The notes below the pieces were generated by a model that did not search any database, was not told where the DNA came from, and was given only the letters and a program-made list of their open reading frames with translations. Positions 31,715 through 41,838 of a stretch of 64,000 nucleotides of DNA are shown one piece after another (position 1 is the stretch's first letter; each line of letters starts with the position of its first letter). The translations under genes and the position numbers were made by a program. The DNA is from Streptomyces sp. NBC_00358 (GTDB lineage Bacteria > Actinomycetota > Actinomycetes > Streptomycetales > Streptomycetaceae): the NCBI RefSeq assembly GCF_036099295.1, contig NZ_CP107976.1:1178001-1242000 (forward strand). The letters are read 5' to 3'.

Positions 31715-32617
31715 GTGGACAGAGCCGAGCAGCGGACCGAGGGCACCGGCAGAAGCGGCGATCCCGCACCTGCCACCCCGTTCGACGTGCGGTGGATCCA
31801 CGGCTCACCCTCGGCCAAGCGCAACACGGACCCCGACATCCAGGTCCACGCCTACGACGAGCACACGGTGATCCTTCGCCAGAACATGGCGATCGACTAC
31901 GAAGCGCCCTTCATGTTCCTGCTGTTCGGAACCGGTCGGGCCCTCCTGATCGACACGGGCGCCACCGCCTCGGCCGACCACTTCCCGCTGCGTCGCGTCG
32001 TGGACGAGGTGATGGAGTCCTGGCTGGCCCGGCATCCCCGTGACGACTACGGGCTGCTGGTGCTGCACACCCATCCGCACGGCGACCACGTCGCGGGGGA
32101 CGGCCAGTTCACCGGCCGCCCCGGCACCGTGGTCGTGGACGCGGCTCTCGACAGCGCCTGGGACTTCTTCGGGTTCCATGACGATCCCGGCGCCGGCGCC
32201 CGCGTCGATCTCGGCGGCCGGGTGCTGGAATGCCTGGCGACGCCGGGGCACCACGAGGCCGCGGTGACGTTCTTCGACCCCTGGACCGGGTTCCTGCTCA
32301 CGGGCGACACGGTCTATCCGGGGCGCCTGTACGTCGAGGACTGGCCGGCGTTCACCCGCAGCGTCGACCGGCTGATCGACTTCTGCGCCCGACGACCCGT
32401 CACCCATGTGCTCGGCTGTCACATCGAGATGACCCGGGAACCGGGACGGGACTACCCTGTACGGACCACCTACCAGCCCGACGAGCCGCCCCTCGAGATG
32501 ACCACGGATCAGCTGTCGGACATCCGGCGGGCGATCGAGTCCGTCGGCCCGCGACCCGGCCGCCACGTCTTCGACGACTTCGTCATCTGCCGCACCGGGA
32601 CGCCCGGCGAGGACTGA
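31715..32617 (+). CDS. MBL-fold metallo-hydrolase
   Basis: 300 residues from GTG 31715, which follows a GAGGGAG site. The metal motif HTHPHGDH is at 118-125, with later ligands in CLATPGHHEAAVTFFDP (His) and LLTGDTVYPG (Asp) and a final His in VLGCHIEMT. It belongs to the glyoxalase II-like branch of metallo-beta-lactamase fold hydrolases with a dinuclear zinc site. No signal peptide, so the enzyme is cytoplasmic. Substrate unknown; lactone, thioester and similar ester hydrolysis are typical. Precedes DUF1232 gene in the same direction. Confidence 0.88.
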   Translation: MDRAEQRTEGTGRSGDPAPATPFDVRWIHGSPSAKRNTDPDIQVHAYDEHTVILRQNMAIDYEAPFMFLLFGTGRALLIDTGATASADHFPLRRVVDEVMESWLARHPRDDYGLLVLHTHPHGDHVAGDGQFTGRPGTVVVDAALDSAWDFFGFHDDPGAGARVDLGGRVLECLATPGHHEAAVTFFDPWTGFLLTGDTVYPGRLYVEDWPAFTRSVDRLIDFCARRPVTHVLGCHIEMTREPGRDYPVRTTYQPDEPPLEMTTDQLSDIRRAIESVGPRPGRHVFDDFVICRTGTPGED

Positions 32618-32735
32618 ACCGGATCCCCCTGTTCCCGGGGTCCGCGCACGGACGGCCGTACCCGGGGCGATAGCCGGGGCCGTCGGCGGGCACACGGAAG
32701 GGAGCCACACCCCTACGAGAGCTCTGGACGGACGC

Positions 32736-33092
32736 ATGGATTCGACCGCATGGACCCTGGTCATCGTCGTCGCCGTCCTCGGAGCCGCCGCGCTCGCGGG
32801 TGCGCTGGTGCTCCTGCGCCGCCTCGTCCGCACCCGCCGTGATCTGCGGCGGGCCGGGCTGCCGACCGGCTCCCGCTGGGTGTTCTGGGGTGCCGTCGCC
32901 TATCTGCTGCTGCCGACCGACCTGTTGCCCGACCCGATCTACCTGGACGACATCGGTGTCCTGCTGCTGGCCCTGCGCTCAATGCGTGCCGCCGCAGCTC
33001 CCCTGTCAGCGGGCCGGGCGCCCTCCGCTCCCGGCGATCTCCACGCCGTGCCCGGTCCGCGGCCGGGCTCGCGCCGGTCTCGGGAACCCTAG
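32736..33092 (+). CDS. DUF1232 small membrane protein
   Basis: 118 residues. The first helix is TAWTLVIVVAVLGAAALAGALVLLRRLV, followed by a basic stretch, then FWGAVAYLLLPTDLLPDPIYLDDIGVLLLAL, the signature DUF1232 motif (PxDLxPDxxxxxDD). The C-terminal tail is Pro/Arg-rich and probably disordered. DUF1232 proteins are short inner-membrane proteins of unknown role. A possible promoter lies in 32618-32735. Confidence 0.85.
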   Translation: MDSTAWTLVIVVAVLGAAALAGALVLLRRLVRTRRDLRRAGLPTGSRWVFWGAVAYLLLPTDLLPDPIYLDDIGVLLLALRSMRAAAAPLSAGRAPSAPGDLHAVPGPRPGSRRSREP

Positions 33093-33178
33093 GGCGCGGG
33101 TGGTCCGTTGAGCGGTCGACGGCCCGTGCCGCGCACCCAGGACGCGGCGGCACGGACGACCAACCGACGGGCGGCGGC

Positions 33179-34702
33179 ATGAGCGAGCTGGTTCCGGGGG
33201 GCAACACGCCCCTGCCGGACGGGGTCCTGACCCTCAGGGTGCCGGGCCCCTTCGACGTGTCCGCGCTGATCACCGACGACAGCGGCAAGGTGCGGGGCGA
33301 CGCCGACTTCGTGTTCTACAACCAGCCGGCCGCGCCGGGCGCACGACTCGAAGGAGACCGCCTCACCGTCGATCCGGCGCGGCTGCGGCCCGGAGCGGCC
33401 CGCGTCACCGTCGTCGTCAGCCCCGCCGACCCCGCGACTCCGCTGGGCCGGCTGCCCTCCCCCACCGTGCAGGTCACCGCGTCGGACGGCCGTACCCTCG
33501 CCCGGTTCACCCCACCCCGGCCCCAGCGGGAGACGGTACTGCTGCTCGCCGAGCTGTACCGGCGCGGTACGGCCTGGAAGCTCCGCGCCCTCGGACAGGG
33601 GTACGCGGACGGACTGGCGGGCGTCGCGCGGGATTTCGGGGTCGAGGTCACCGAGGACACCGCGCCCACGAGGGCGACACCGGGGGCGCCGCCGAGAGCG
33701 CTACCGGGTGGCCGGCCCGTGACGGCCACGGATGCGGGGGCGGTTGCCGCGCCCGGAGCCGGGCGGGGTTCCGTACCCGTTGGCGGACGAGGCCCCGGAA
33801 CCGGCCGGGCGTCCGTGCCCGGCGCCGGGCACGTCGTGACGGCGGGGGACGGGCAGGCGCACGGCGGACAAGTGCGGGCCGGACAGATGCGGGGCGGGCC
33901 AGGTGGGACGCCGGGTGGAGTCCCCGATCCCGACGGCTTCCTGGGTCCGGTCAACTCCGCGCGGGCCGCGGCCGGTGCCCCGCCCGTCCGCCTCGACGCC
34001 CGGCTGACGGCCGCCGCCCGGGACCACGCCGGCGCCATGGCTGACCGGGGACTGCTCAGCTCGGAGATCCCGGAGGGCACCTCCGTCTACCGGCGAGTCC
34101 TGTCGGCCGGTTATCCCTACCTGACCATCGGCGAGCATCTGGTCTCCGGCCCGCGCACCCCTGGCGAGTTCGTCGAGTACTGCCTGACCAGCGAGCAGTC
34201 CCGGCGCGTCCTGTGCGACCCGGCCTACGACCAGGCGGGGGTGGCGTGCGTCCCCGACCCCCGCTCGGGCGATCTGTACTGGACGGCGCTCTGGGCGCGG
34301 CCGTTCAGCCCCTCGGGCCTGGAGCGGACGGCACACGAGGTCATCACGCTCACCAACGCCGAGCGGGCGTCGGCCGGTCTGCCGCCCCTCTCGGCCGACG
34401 CGCCGCTGACCACCGCGGCCCAGGCCCACAGCGCGGCCATGGTGGCCCGCGACTTCTACGCGCACACCTCGCCCGAGGGGAGTCAGCCCTGGGACCGGGC
34501 CGCAGCGGCGGGCAGCGCCCGCCGCACCATCGGCGAGAACATCGCGTGCGGGCAGCGCTCCCCGGCCGAGGTGGTCCGCGGCTGGATGGACAGTCCCGGC
34601 CACCGGGCCAACATCCTCAAGCGCGACTTCACCCACATAGGCATCGGCCTCGCCGGGGGCGGCCGGGCCGGCACGTACTGGACGCAGCTCTTCGGCGGCT
34701 GA
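33179..34702 (+). CDS. TerD domain fused to two CAP (SCP/PR-1) domains
   Basis: 507 residues, no signal peptide. Residues 1-165 resemble the TerD stress-response domain (GVLTLRVPGPFDVSALITDDSGKVRGDADFVFYNQP, then LAELYRRGTAWKLRALGQGYADGLAGVARDFGV). A Gly/Pro/Ala linker follows (170-255). Two CAP domains end the protein: the first (about 257-380) is degenerate, while the second (about 385-507) keeps NAERASAGLPPL, HSAAMVARDFYAHTSPEG, GENIACGQRSP, GWMDSPGHRANIL and GIGLA. CAP domains are normally extracellular; TerD is cytoplasmic calcium-binding, so the fusion is odd. Secretion would have to be non-classical. Confidence 0.85.
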   Translation: MSELVPGGNTPLPDGVLTLRVPGPFDVSALITDDSGKVRGDADFVFYNQPAAPGARLEGDRLTVDPARLRPGAARVTVVVSPADPATPLGRLPSPTVQVTASDGRTLARFTPPRPQRETVLLLAELYRRGTAWKLRALGQGYADGLAGVARDFGVEVTEDTAPTRATPGAPPRALPGGRPVTATDAGAVAAPGAGRGSVPVGGRGPGTGRASVPGAGHVVTAGDGQAHGGQVRAGQMRGGPGGTPGGVPDPDGFLGPVNSARAAAGAPPVRLDARLTAAARDHAGAMADRGLLSSEIPEGTSVYRRVLSAGYPYLTIGEHLVSGPRTPGEFVEYCLTSEQSRRVLCDPAYDQAGVACVPDPRSGDLYWTALWARPFSPSGLERTAHEVITLTNAERASAGLPPLSADAPLTTAAQAHSAAMVARDFYAHTSPEGSQPWDRAAAAGSARRTIGENIACGQRSPAEVVRGWMDSPGHRANILKRDFTHIGIGLAGGGRAGTYWTQLFGG

Positions 34703-36387
<1,685 letters not shown>

Positions 36388-36412
36388 GGCGCCGGCGGCC
36401 GCGTGCTGCGTC

Positions 36413-38758
36413 TCATCCCCGGGGGTTCGGCCGCCGGTGCGGCGGCTGGTCCGGGGCGGGGCGCAGCCTCGGCGCCGGGATGGGCAGGCTGCGCGGCTTG
36501 TCGGCGTCGACGGTGAAGAGTTCGCGGTGGTGGCGGAGCTCCAGGGGGCCGCCCGTGGTGAGTGAGTACGTGGCGACGTCCCGCTCGATCTCCACGCGCA
36601 GCCGGCGGCCGAGGACCTCCAGGGAGAAGGCGAGCCGGTTGAACCGTTCCGGCAGCCGGGGAGTGAACTCCAGGTTCTTCCCGTGGTGGCGCAGCCCGCC
36701 GAAGCCCGCGACCAGGGCCATCCAGGTCCCGGCGAGCGAGGCGATGTGCAGGCCGTCGCGGGTGTTGTGCTCCAGGTCCTCCAGATCCATCAGCGCGGCC
36801 TCGACCAGGTAGTCGTAGGCGAGGCCGGGATGACCGGTCTCGGCGGCGATGACGGCCTGGCAGCAGGCCGACAGGGAGGAGTCGCGGACGGTGAGGGGCT
36901 CGTAGTAGGCGAAGTTGCGGGCCTTGTGCTCCTCGTCGAAGAACGGGCTGCACTTGTACATGGCGAGCACCAGGTCGGCCTGCTTGACGACCTGCTTGCG
37001 GTAGATGTCGAAGTAGGGGAAGTGCAGCATCAGCGGGTACTGGTCGGGGCGGGTGGCGGCGAAGTCCCAGCGCTGGTACCGGGTGAACCCGGCATGCTGC
37101 TCGTGGACGCGCAGTTCGCTGTTGTACGGGATGTGCATGGCCTCGGCCGCGTCGCGCCAGGCGGCGCTCTCCTCCTCGTCGACGCCCAGCTCCGCGGCCC
37201 GCCGGGGGTGGCGCTCGACGGCGTCCGCGGCGGCCAGCAGGTTCGCTCGGGCCATGAGGTTGGTGTACGTGTTGTCGTCGGCGACGGCGCTGTACTCGTC
37301 GGGTCCCGTCACCCCGTCGATGTGGAAGTCTCCGCGGTGGTCGTGGTGCCCGAGCGAGCGCCACAGCCGTGCCGTCTCGGTCAGCAGCTCGACCCCGGTG
37401 TCGCGTTCGAAGCGCGTGTCGCCCGTGGCGGCGGTGTAACGGATGACGGCGTCGGCGATGTCGGCGTTCACATGGAACGCGGCGGTGCCGGCCGGCCAGT
37501 ACGCCGAGCCCTCGGAGCCCGCTATGGTCCGCCAGGGGAACGCGGCGCCCCTCAGGCCGAGTTGGGCGGCCCGCGCGCGTGCGGCCGGGAGGGTGTTCTG
37601 GCGCCAGCGCAGCGCCTCGGCGACGGCACCGGGCGAGGTGTAGGTGAGCAGCGGCAGGACGAAGGTCTCGGTGTCCCAGAAGGCGTGGCCGTCGTACCCG
37701 GAGCCGGTCAGGCCCTTGGCGGGGATCGCGCGCTGCTCGGCACGGGCGCCCGCCTGGAGGACGTGGAAGAGGCCGAAGCGGACGGCCTGCTGGATCTCCT
37801 CGTCGCCGCCCACCTCGACGTCGGCGCGTGCCCAGAAGTCGTCGAGATAGCCGCGTTGTTCGTCGACGAGCTGCTGCCAGCCGCCGTGCTGGGCGGCGGC
37901 GAGGGCCGCGTCGACCTGGTCACTCAGAGCGGGCAGGGAACGGTTGCCCGACCAGCCGTAGGAGACGATCTTCTCCAGGCGCAGGGTCTGGCCCGGTTCC
38001 AGTACCGAGGTCACCGTGAGGCGGGCGACGTCGTCGCTGCTCTCGCTGGTCATGGTGGTCCGGTCGGGTCCGCTGACCGCGTGGTCGGCGGCCGCGGCGA
38101 CCCGCAGGGCGCTGTTGCGCGTGCGGTGCACGAGCCGCAGCCGGCGGCCCGCCGCATAGTGCTCCTCCGCCTCCAGGGGCGACTCCAGGGCGATCGCCGC
38201 CCGTGGATCGGCCGTGCGGCCGGGCAGTTGCTCGTTGGCGACCAGCTCGGACTGGACGACCACGCGCGTGCGGCTGTCGACGGGCTCCACCTCGTAGGCG
38301 ACGGCCGCGATCGCCCGTTGGGTGAAGGAGACGAGCCGGGTCGAGCGCACCCGGACGGTGGAACCCGCGGGCGAGGTCCACTCGCAGGTGCGGGTGAGCA
38401 GCCCGGTGCGCAGGTCGAGGACGCGCTCGTGGGAACGCAGTCGTCCGTAGCGCAGGTCGAACGGCTCGTCGTCCACGAGCAGCCGGACGATCTTGCCGTT
38501 CGTGACGTTGATGACCGTCTGCCCGGACTCCGGATAGCCGTAGCCCGCCTCCGCGTAGGGCAGCGGGTGTACTTCGTGGACGCCGCCCAGGTAGGAGCCG
38601 GGGAGGCCGTGGGGTTCGCCCTCGTCGAGGTTGCCGCGCCAGCCGACGTGGCCGTTGGCGAGGGCGAACACGGACTCGCTCTGCGGCAGCAGCCCGAGGT
38701 GCAGTTCGCTCTCCCGCAGGGCCCAGGGCTCGACCCCGTACGACGAATGGGTTATCAC
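36413..38758 (-). CDS. GH65 disaccharide phosphorylase
   Basis: 781 residues. The N-terminal beta-sandwich begins EPWALRESELHLGLLPQSESVFALANGHVGWRGNLDEGEPHGLPGSYLGGVHE. The (alpha/alpha)6 domain shows FWDTETFVLPLLTYTSP and DFHIDGVTGPDEYSAVADDNTYTNLMARANL, where Glu488 of the GPDEY motif is the general acid. No signal peptide. GH65 phosphorylases cleave maltose, trehalose, kojibiose or nigerose with phosphate to give glucose and beta-glucose 1-phosphate. Its stop overlaps, in the coding direction, the upstream beta-phosphoglucomutase gene by four bases (its ATG at 38758 lies inside the other stop), so the two are translationally coupled. Confidence 0.92.
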   Translation of the reverse strand: MITHSSYGVEPWALRESELHLGLLPQSESVFALANGHVGWRGNLDEGEPHGLPGSYLGGVHEVHPLPYAEAGYGYPESGQTVINVTNGKIVRLLVDDEPFDLRYGRLRSHERVLDLRTGLLTRTCEWTSPAGSTVRVRSTRLVSFTQRAIAAVAYEVEPVDSRTRVVVQSELVANEQLPGRTADPRAAIALESPLEAEEHYAAGRRLRLVHRTRNSALRVAAAADHAVSGPDRTTMTSESSDDVARLTVTSVLEPGQTLRLEKIVSYGWSGNRSLPALSDQVDAALAAAQHGGWQQLVDEQRGYLDDFWARADVEVGGDEEIQQAVRFGLFHVLQAGARAEQRAIPAKGLTGSGYDGHAFWDTETFVLPLLTYTSPGAVAEALRWRQNTLPAARARAAQLGLRGAAFPWRTIAGSEGSAYWPAGTAAFHVNADIADAVIRYTAATGDTRFERDTGVELLTETARLWRSLGHHDHRGDFHIDGVTGPDEYSAVADDNTYTNLMARANLLAAADAVERHPRRAAELGVDEEESAAWRDAAEAMHIPYNSELRVHEQHAGFTRYQRWDFAATRPDQYPLMLHFPYFDIYRKQVVKQADLVLAMYKCSPFFDEEHKARNFAYYEPLTVRDSSLSACCQAVIAAETGHPGLAYDYLVEAALMDLEDLEHNTRDGLHIASLAGTWMALVAGFGGLRHHGKNLEFTPRLPERFNRLAFSLEVLGRRLRVEIERDVATYSLTTGGPLELRHHRELFTVDADKPRSLPIPAPRLRPAPDQPPHRRPNPRG

Positions 38759-39495
38759 GCGGGGTCCCCCAGTTCGGCCAGATCGCGTACGACGATGTCG
38801 GCGCCGTGGGCGCGCAGGGCGGCGCTCTGGCCGACGCGGTCCACCCCGACGACGTACCCGAAGTGGCCCGAGCGGCCCGCGTCCATGCCGGCGAGCGCGT
38901 CCTCGAAGACGGCCGCCGCGGACGCGTCGACACCGAGGTCGTGGGCCGCGGCCAGGAACGTGTCGGGGCGCGGCTTGCCCGGGAGCCGCCGTTCGGCGGC
39001 GACGACACCGTCGATGCGTACGTCGAAGAGGGACTCCGCTCCCACCGAGCGCAGGACGTCCCGGCAGTTGGCGCTGGAGGAGACGACCGCGGTCCGCAGC
39101 CCGTGCTCCCGGACGGCCTCGATGTAGCGCAGCGTCCCGTCGTAGGCCTCGACCCCGTCCGTGCGGATCATGTCGAGGAGCAGCTCGTTCTTGCGGTTGC
39201 CCAGGCCGTGGACGGTCTCGCGGTCGGGCGGGTCGTCGGGAGTTCCTTCGGGGAGCTCGATGCCGCGCGAGGCGAGGAAGGTGCGGACACCGTCGGCGCG
39301 AGGCAGCCCGTCCACGTACGCGGCGTAGTCGTCGGCGTCGTCGAAGGGACGGAATCCGTCGCCGTCCCGTCCGCGCAGGAAGTCGTCGAACGTCCGCTTC
39401 CAGGCGGCCGCGTGGACCACGGCGGTCTTGGTGATCACCCCGTCGAGGTCGAAGAGGCAGGCCAGGATCTCTTTCGGCAGGCCGAGCTCAGTCAT
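38755..39495 (-). CDS. beta-phosphoglucomutase (HAD-IA family)
   Basis: 246 residues from ATG 39495. HAD motif I is FDLDGVIT with nucleophile Asp16 and Asp18; a motif II Ser is in VVSSSANC, the motif III lysine in GKPRPDTFLAAA, and motif IV in VFEDALAGMDAG. The cap contains FRPFDDADDYAAYVDGLPRADGVRTFLASRG, characteristic of beta-PGM cap helices. It converts beta-glucose 1-phosphate to glucose 6-phosphate and so completes phosphorolysis by the GH65 enzyme. First gene of the two-gene unit. Divergent from the P-loop kinase. Confidence 0.92.
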   Translation of the reverse strand: MTELGLPKEILACLFDLDGVITKTAVVHAAAWKRTFDDFLRGRDGDGFRPFDDADDYAAYVDGLPRADGVRTFLASRGIELPEGTPDDPPDRETVHGLGNRKNELLLDMIRTDGVEAYDGTLRYIEAVREHGLRTAVVSSSANCRDVLRSVGAESLFDVRIDGVVAAERRLPGKPRPDTFLAAAHDLGVDASAAAVFEDALAGMDAGRSGHFGYVVGVDRVGQSAALRAHGADIVVRDLAELGDPA

Positions 39496-39757
39496 ACGGG
39501 CAGTCTTCCCCCGGGAACCGTCTCCACCGGGTGGCACGCGCCACATCCGCGCGTCGGGTTCGGCCGTGCGGGACCGTGTGGTGCTCGTGGCCACCCCCGC
39601 GCTCCTGTTCCCTGGAGTCCGTGCTGCTGTCGCCCGGACTCCCGGCCCCTGTTCCCCGCCGTCCGTGCCCCGTCCGGCACGGGACTTCCCGCGCGCCCCG
39701 CGTCGTCGATACTGGGTGCATGGAATTCGCTGTCCCCGTGTTCCGGTCCGGGCTCGT

Positions 39758-40522
39758 ATGACCGGGGCGCGTCCGACCTTCGACGACCTGGTGGCGCGGG
39801 CGGTGTCGCTCGTACGTCCCGGCCGGCGCGCCCTCCTCGGCATCGCCGGCAGCCCGGGTGCGGGCAAGACGACGCTCGCCGAGCGTCTGGTCCGGCGGCT
39901 CGACGAGGACGGTCCCTTCCGCGTCGCCCACGTGCCGATGGACGGGTTCCATCTCGCGGACGCCGAGCTGGACCGGCTGGGGCGCCGTGACCGGAAGGGG
40001 GCTCCGGACACGTTCGACGCGGCGGGGTACGCGGCGCTGCTGCGCAGGCTGCGCGAGGACGAGGAGGATCTCGTCTACGCGCCCGGCTTCGAGCGGGTCC
40101 TCGAACAGCCGCTGGCGGGTGCCCTTCCCGTTCCGCGGGCCGCCCGTCTGATCGTCACGGAGGGGAACTACCTGCTGCTGCGCGACGGCGCGTGGGCGCG
40201 CGCCCGCGCGCAGCTCGACGAGGTGTGGTTCTGCGAACCCGACGAGGCCGACCGCGTCCGGCGGCTCGTCGCACGTCATGAGGAGTTCGGCAAGGACCGC
40301 GAGGCGGCGGTGGCGTGGGCGCTGGGAACGGATCAGCGCAACGCCGACCTGGTCGCCGCGACCCGGGACCGCGCCGACCTGGTGGTCGGGGCGGCGGTCG
40401 TCGGGTCGACGGTCTGCACCGAGGAGGCGGCCGTCGGGCCGGAGGTCGGGAACGCCGCCGTCGCGGAGGCGGTCACGGGGCCGGCGGGATTCCCGCGCTC
40501 GCGGACGAGCCGGCACAACTGA
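39758..40522 (+). CDS. nucleoside/nucleotide kinase family protein (uridine-kinase-like)
   Basis: 254 residues from ATG 39758. Walker A is GSPGAGKT at 31-38. MDGFHLADAELDRLGRRDRKGAPDTFDAAGY is the signature of the pantothenate/uridine/phosphoribulokinase-like group (an NK-like branch with MDGFHL), followed by PGFERVLEQPLAGALPV, IVTEGNYLLL, and the final NADLVAATRDRADLV. It phosphorylates a small alcohol or nucleoside; members near sugar clusters have been suggested to act on fructose or ribose-like sugars. The C-terminal 40 residues are Val/Ala-rich. A tiny open frame of 13 codons (39720-39761) ends on its ATG. Confidence 0.88.
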   Translation: MTGARPTFDDLVARAVSLVRPGRRALLGIAGSPGAGKTTLAERLVRRLDEDGPFRVAHVPMDGFHLADAELDRLGRRDRKGAPDTFDAAGYAALLRRLREDEEDLVYAPGFERVLEQPLAGALPVPRAARLIVTEGNYLLLRDGAWARARAQLDEVWFCEPDEADRVRRLVARHEEFGKDREAAVAWALGTDQRNADLVAATRDRADLVVGAAVVGSTVCTEEAAVGPEVGNAAVAEAVTGPAGFPRSRTSRHN

Positions 40523-40565
40523 GCGTCCGCGCCCAGGAGTTCACCCGGCATCAGCGCGCCCGCCT

Positions 40566-40596
40566 CGTCCGGCGGAGGCCGCGCGACCGCCGGACG
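40566..40596. terminator. bidirectional hairpin terminator candidate
   Basis: 10-bp perfect stem (40566-40575 with 40587-40596), 11-nt loop, between the kinase gene and the convergent peptidoglycan-binding gene. Confidence 0.55.
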
Positions 40597-40708
40597 GGCG
40601 GATGAGGGGAAGCGCGCGTGCGGCCCCGGCGGACATCACCGTGTCCGTCGGCGCGAGGGGGCCGGGGCGGGGGGAGCGACCGTCACCGCGCCGCCCGCCC
40701 CGGCCGTT

Positions 40709-41530
40709 TCAGGGGGCCGCCGTCCTGGATTCCAGGTCGGCCCGGGTGTCGTTGCCGTAGACGCCCGACTCGTCGCCCCGGATGCCGTACCAGAGCTGGA
40801 AGCGGGCGACGGCCGCGGTGAGCGCGGCGTCGTAGGTGCCGCTGGTGCTGCCGTGGTCGTACACGTCCGGGATGTGGAGCAGGCGTTGCTGAAGAGCTCT
40901 TACCTCGGGGCCGCTGTCACCTTCGCGGAGGGTGCCCGCGCCGTCCGGATCCGCGGTCCCGGCCCCGCGGGCGGGCGCGGTCGAGGGGGTCACTCCCTCT
41001 CCCGCCGGGAACGCGTCGTCCCGTCCCGCGCCCGGCACGAGGAGGGCCAGGGCGAAGCCGATGAGGGCCGCCGCCGTGACGGCGACCGTGATCGCGGCGC
41101 GCCGCAGACCCACGTCGCGGTCCAGGCCGTGGGCACCCACGCGCTTCTTCCCGAACGGGCGACGGAGCCCGGCGACGAAACTGGCCGTGCCGTCCGGCCC
41201 GGTGTCTCCGTCCGGGCCCCCGTGCCCGCCGAGGGGTCGCTCCGCTCCGTCCGGCTCGTGCGCCGGCGACGCGCCGTCGGTGTAGTCCTCCCCGCCCGGG
41301 ACCGGTGGCAGTTCCTCGGTCTCGTCCTCCTCCGGAGGCGGCGGAAGGCGTGTCCCGGCCAGGGGCCCCGCGATCGGCTCGTAGTCCTCGTCCGGGTCGG
41401 CCAGTCCCTCCTTCTCGCGCACCTGGCGCAGCAGTTCCGCCAGGGAGTCCGAGCGGCGGCGGCGCTCGATGTGCGTGGGTTCGATCACAGGGCGCCCGGT
41501 GAGCCGCCCGTGTTCGGGCCGTGTAGCCAC
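40709..41530 (-). CDS. membrane-anchored peptidoglycan-binding domain protein
   Basis: 273 residues from GTG 41530, after GGGAG. The N-terminal 150 residues are cytoplasmic and disordered, rich in Glu/Pro/Gly (RRRRSDSLAELLRQVREKEG, then acidic EEDETEELPPVPGGED). A single membrane helix AAITVAVTAAALIGFALALLVPG lies near 155-180. The outer end is a PG_binding_1 domain: LREGDSGPEVRALQQRLLHIPDVYDHGSTSGTYDAALTAAVARFQLWYGIRGDESGVYGNDTRADLE. It likely anchors to or senses the cell wall. No catalytic domain is fused. Convergent with the P-loop kinase. Confidence 0.87.
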   Translation of the reverse strand: MATRPEHGRLTGRPVIEPTHIERRRRSDSLAELLRQVREKEGLADPDEDYEPIAGPLAGTRLPPPPEEDETEELPPVPGGEDYTDGASPAHEPDGAERPLGGHGGPDGDTGPDGTASFVAGLRRPFGKKRVGAHGLDRDVGLRRAAITVAVTAAALIGFALALLVPGAGRDDAFPAGEGVTPSTAPARGAGTADPDGAGTLREGDSGPEVRALQQRLLHIPDVYDHGSTSGTYDAALTAAVARFQLWYGIRGDESGVYGNDTRADLESRTAAP

Positions 41531-41838
41531 ACTGCTCTCCCTTCCGTACACGCGGTCTCCCGCCGTCCCTGTGCAGTGATACGGGGGCGCGGGCCCGGCC
41601 GTTCAGCGCGCGGCACACCTCGGTGATCGCCGTCGGGCCGGGCTGCTCCGCCGCCGCGCCCCCGGGCGCGGTCAGGTGAACTCAGTTGCGCGCATGCCGA
41701 GTTGACGGCACCGGGGCCGGGCGCGGCCCCTCTCGGACACCGGGGTCGTCGGCCATGACCGATCCATGAGGCCGAGTTGGCGGAAGGTTGACCAAATCCC
41801 TGGAGATCGCTGACAGACCCGTCTATAGGGTCGGCCGC
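41531..41838. other. 308-bp divergent intergenic region
   Basis: I see no gene. The region contains some local AT richness at 41785-41835 (promoter candidate for DUF6445) but no defined operator or structure. Confidence 0.35.

Noticed and set aside
36683..39127. 814-codon frame opposite the GH65 gene
   Set aside because: Antisense shadow with no motif; GH65 on the minus strand is well supported.
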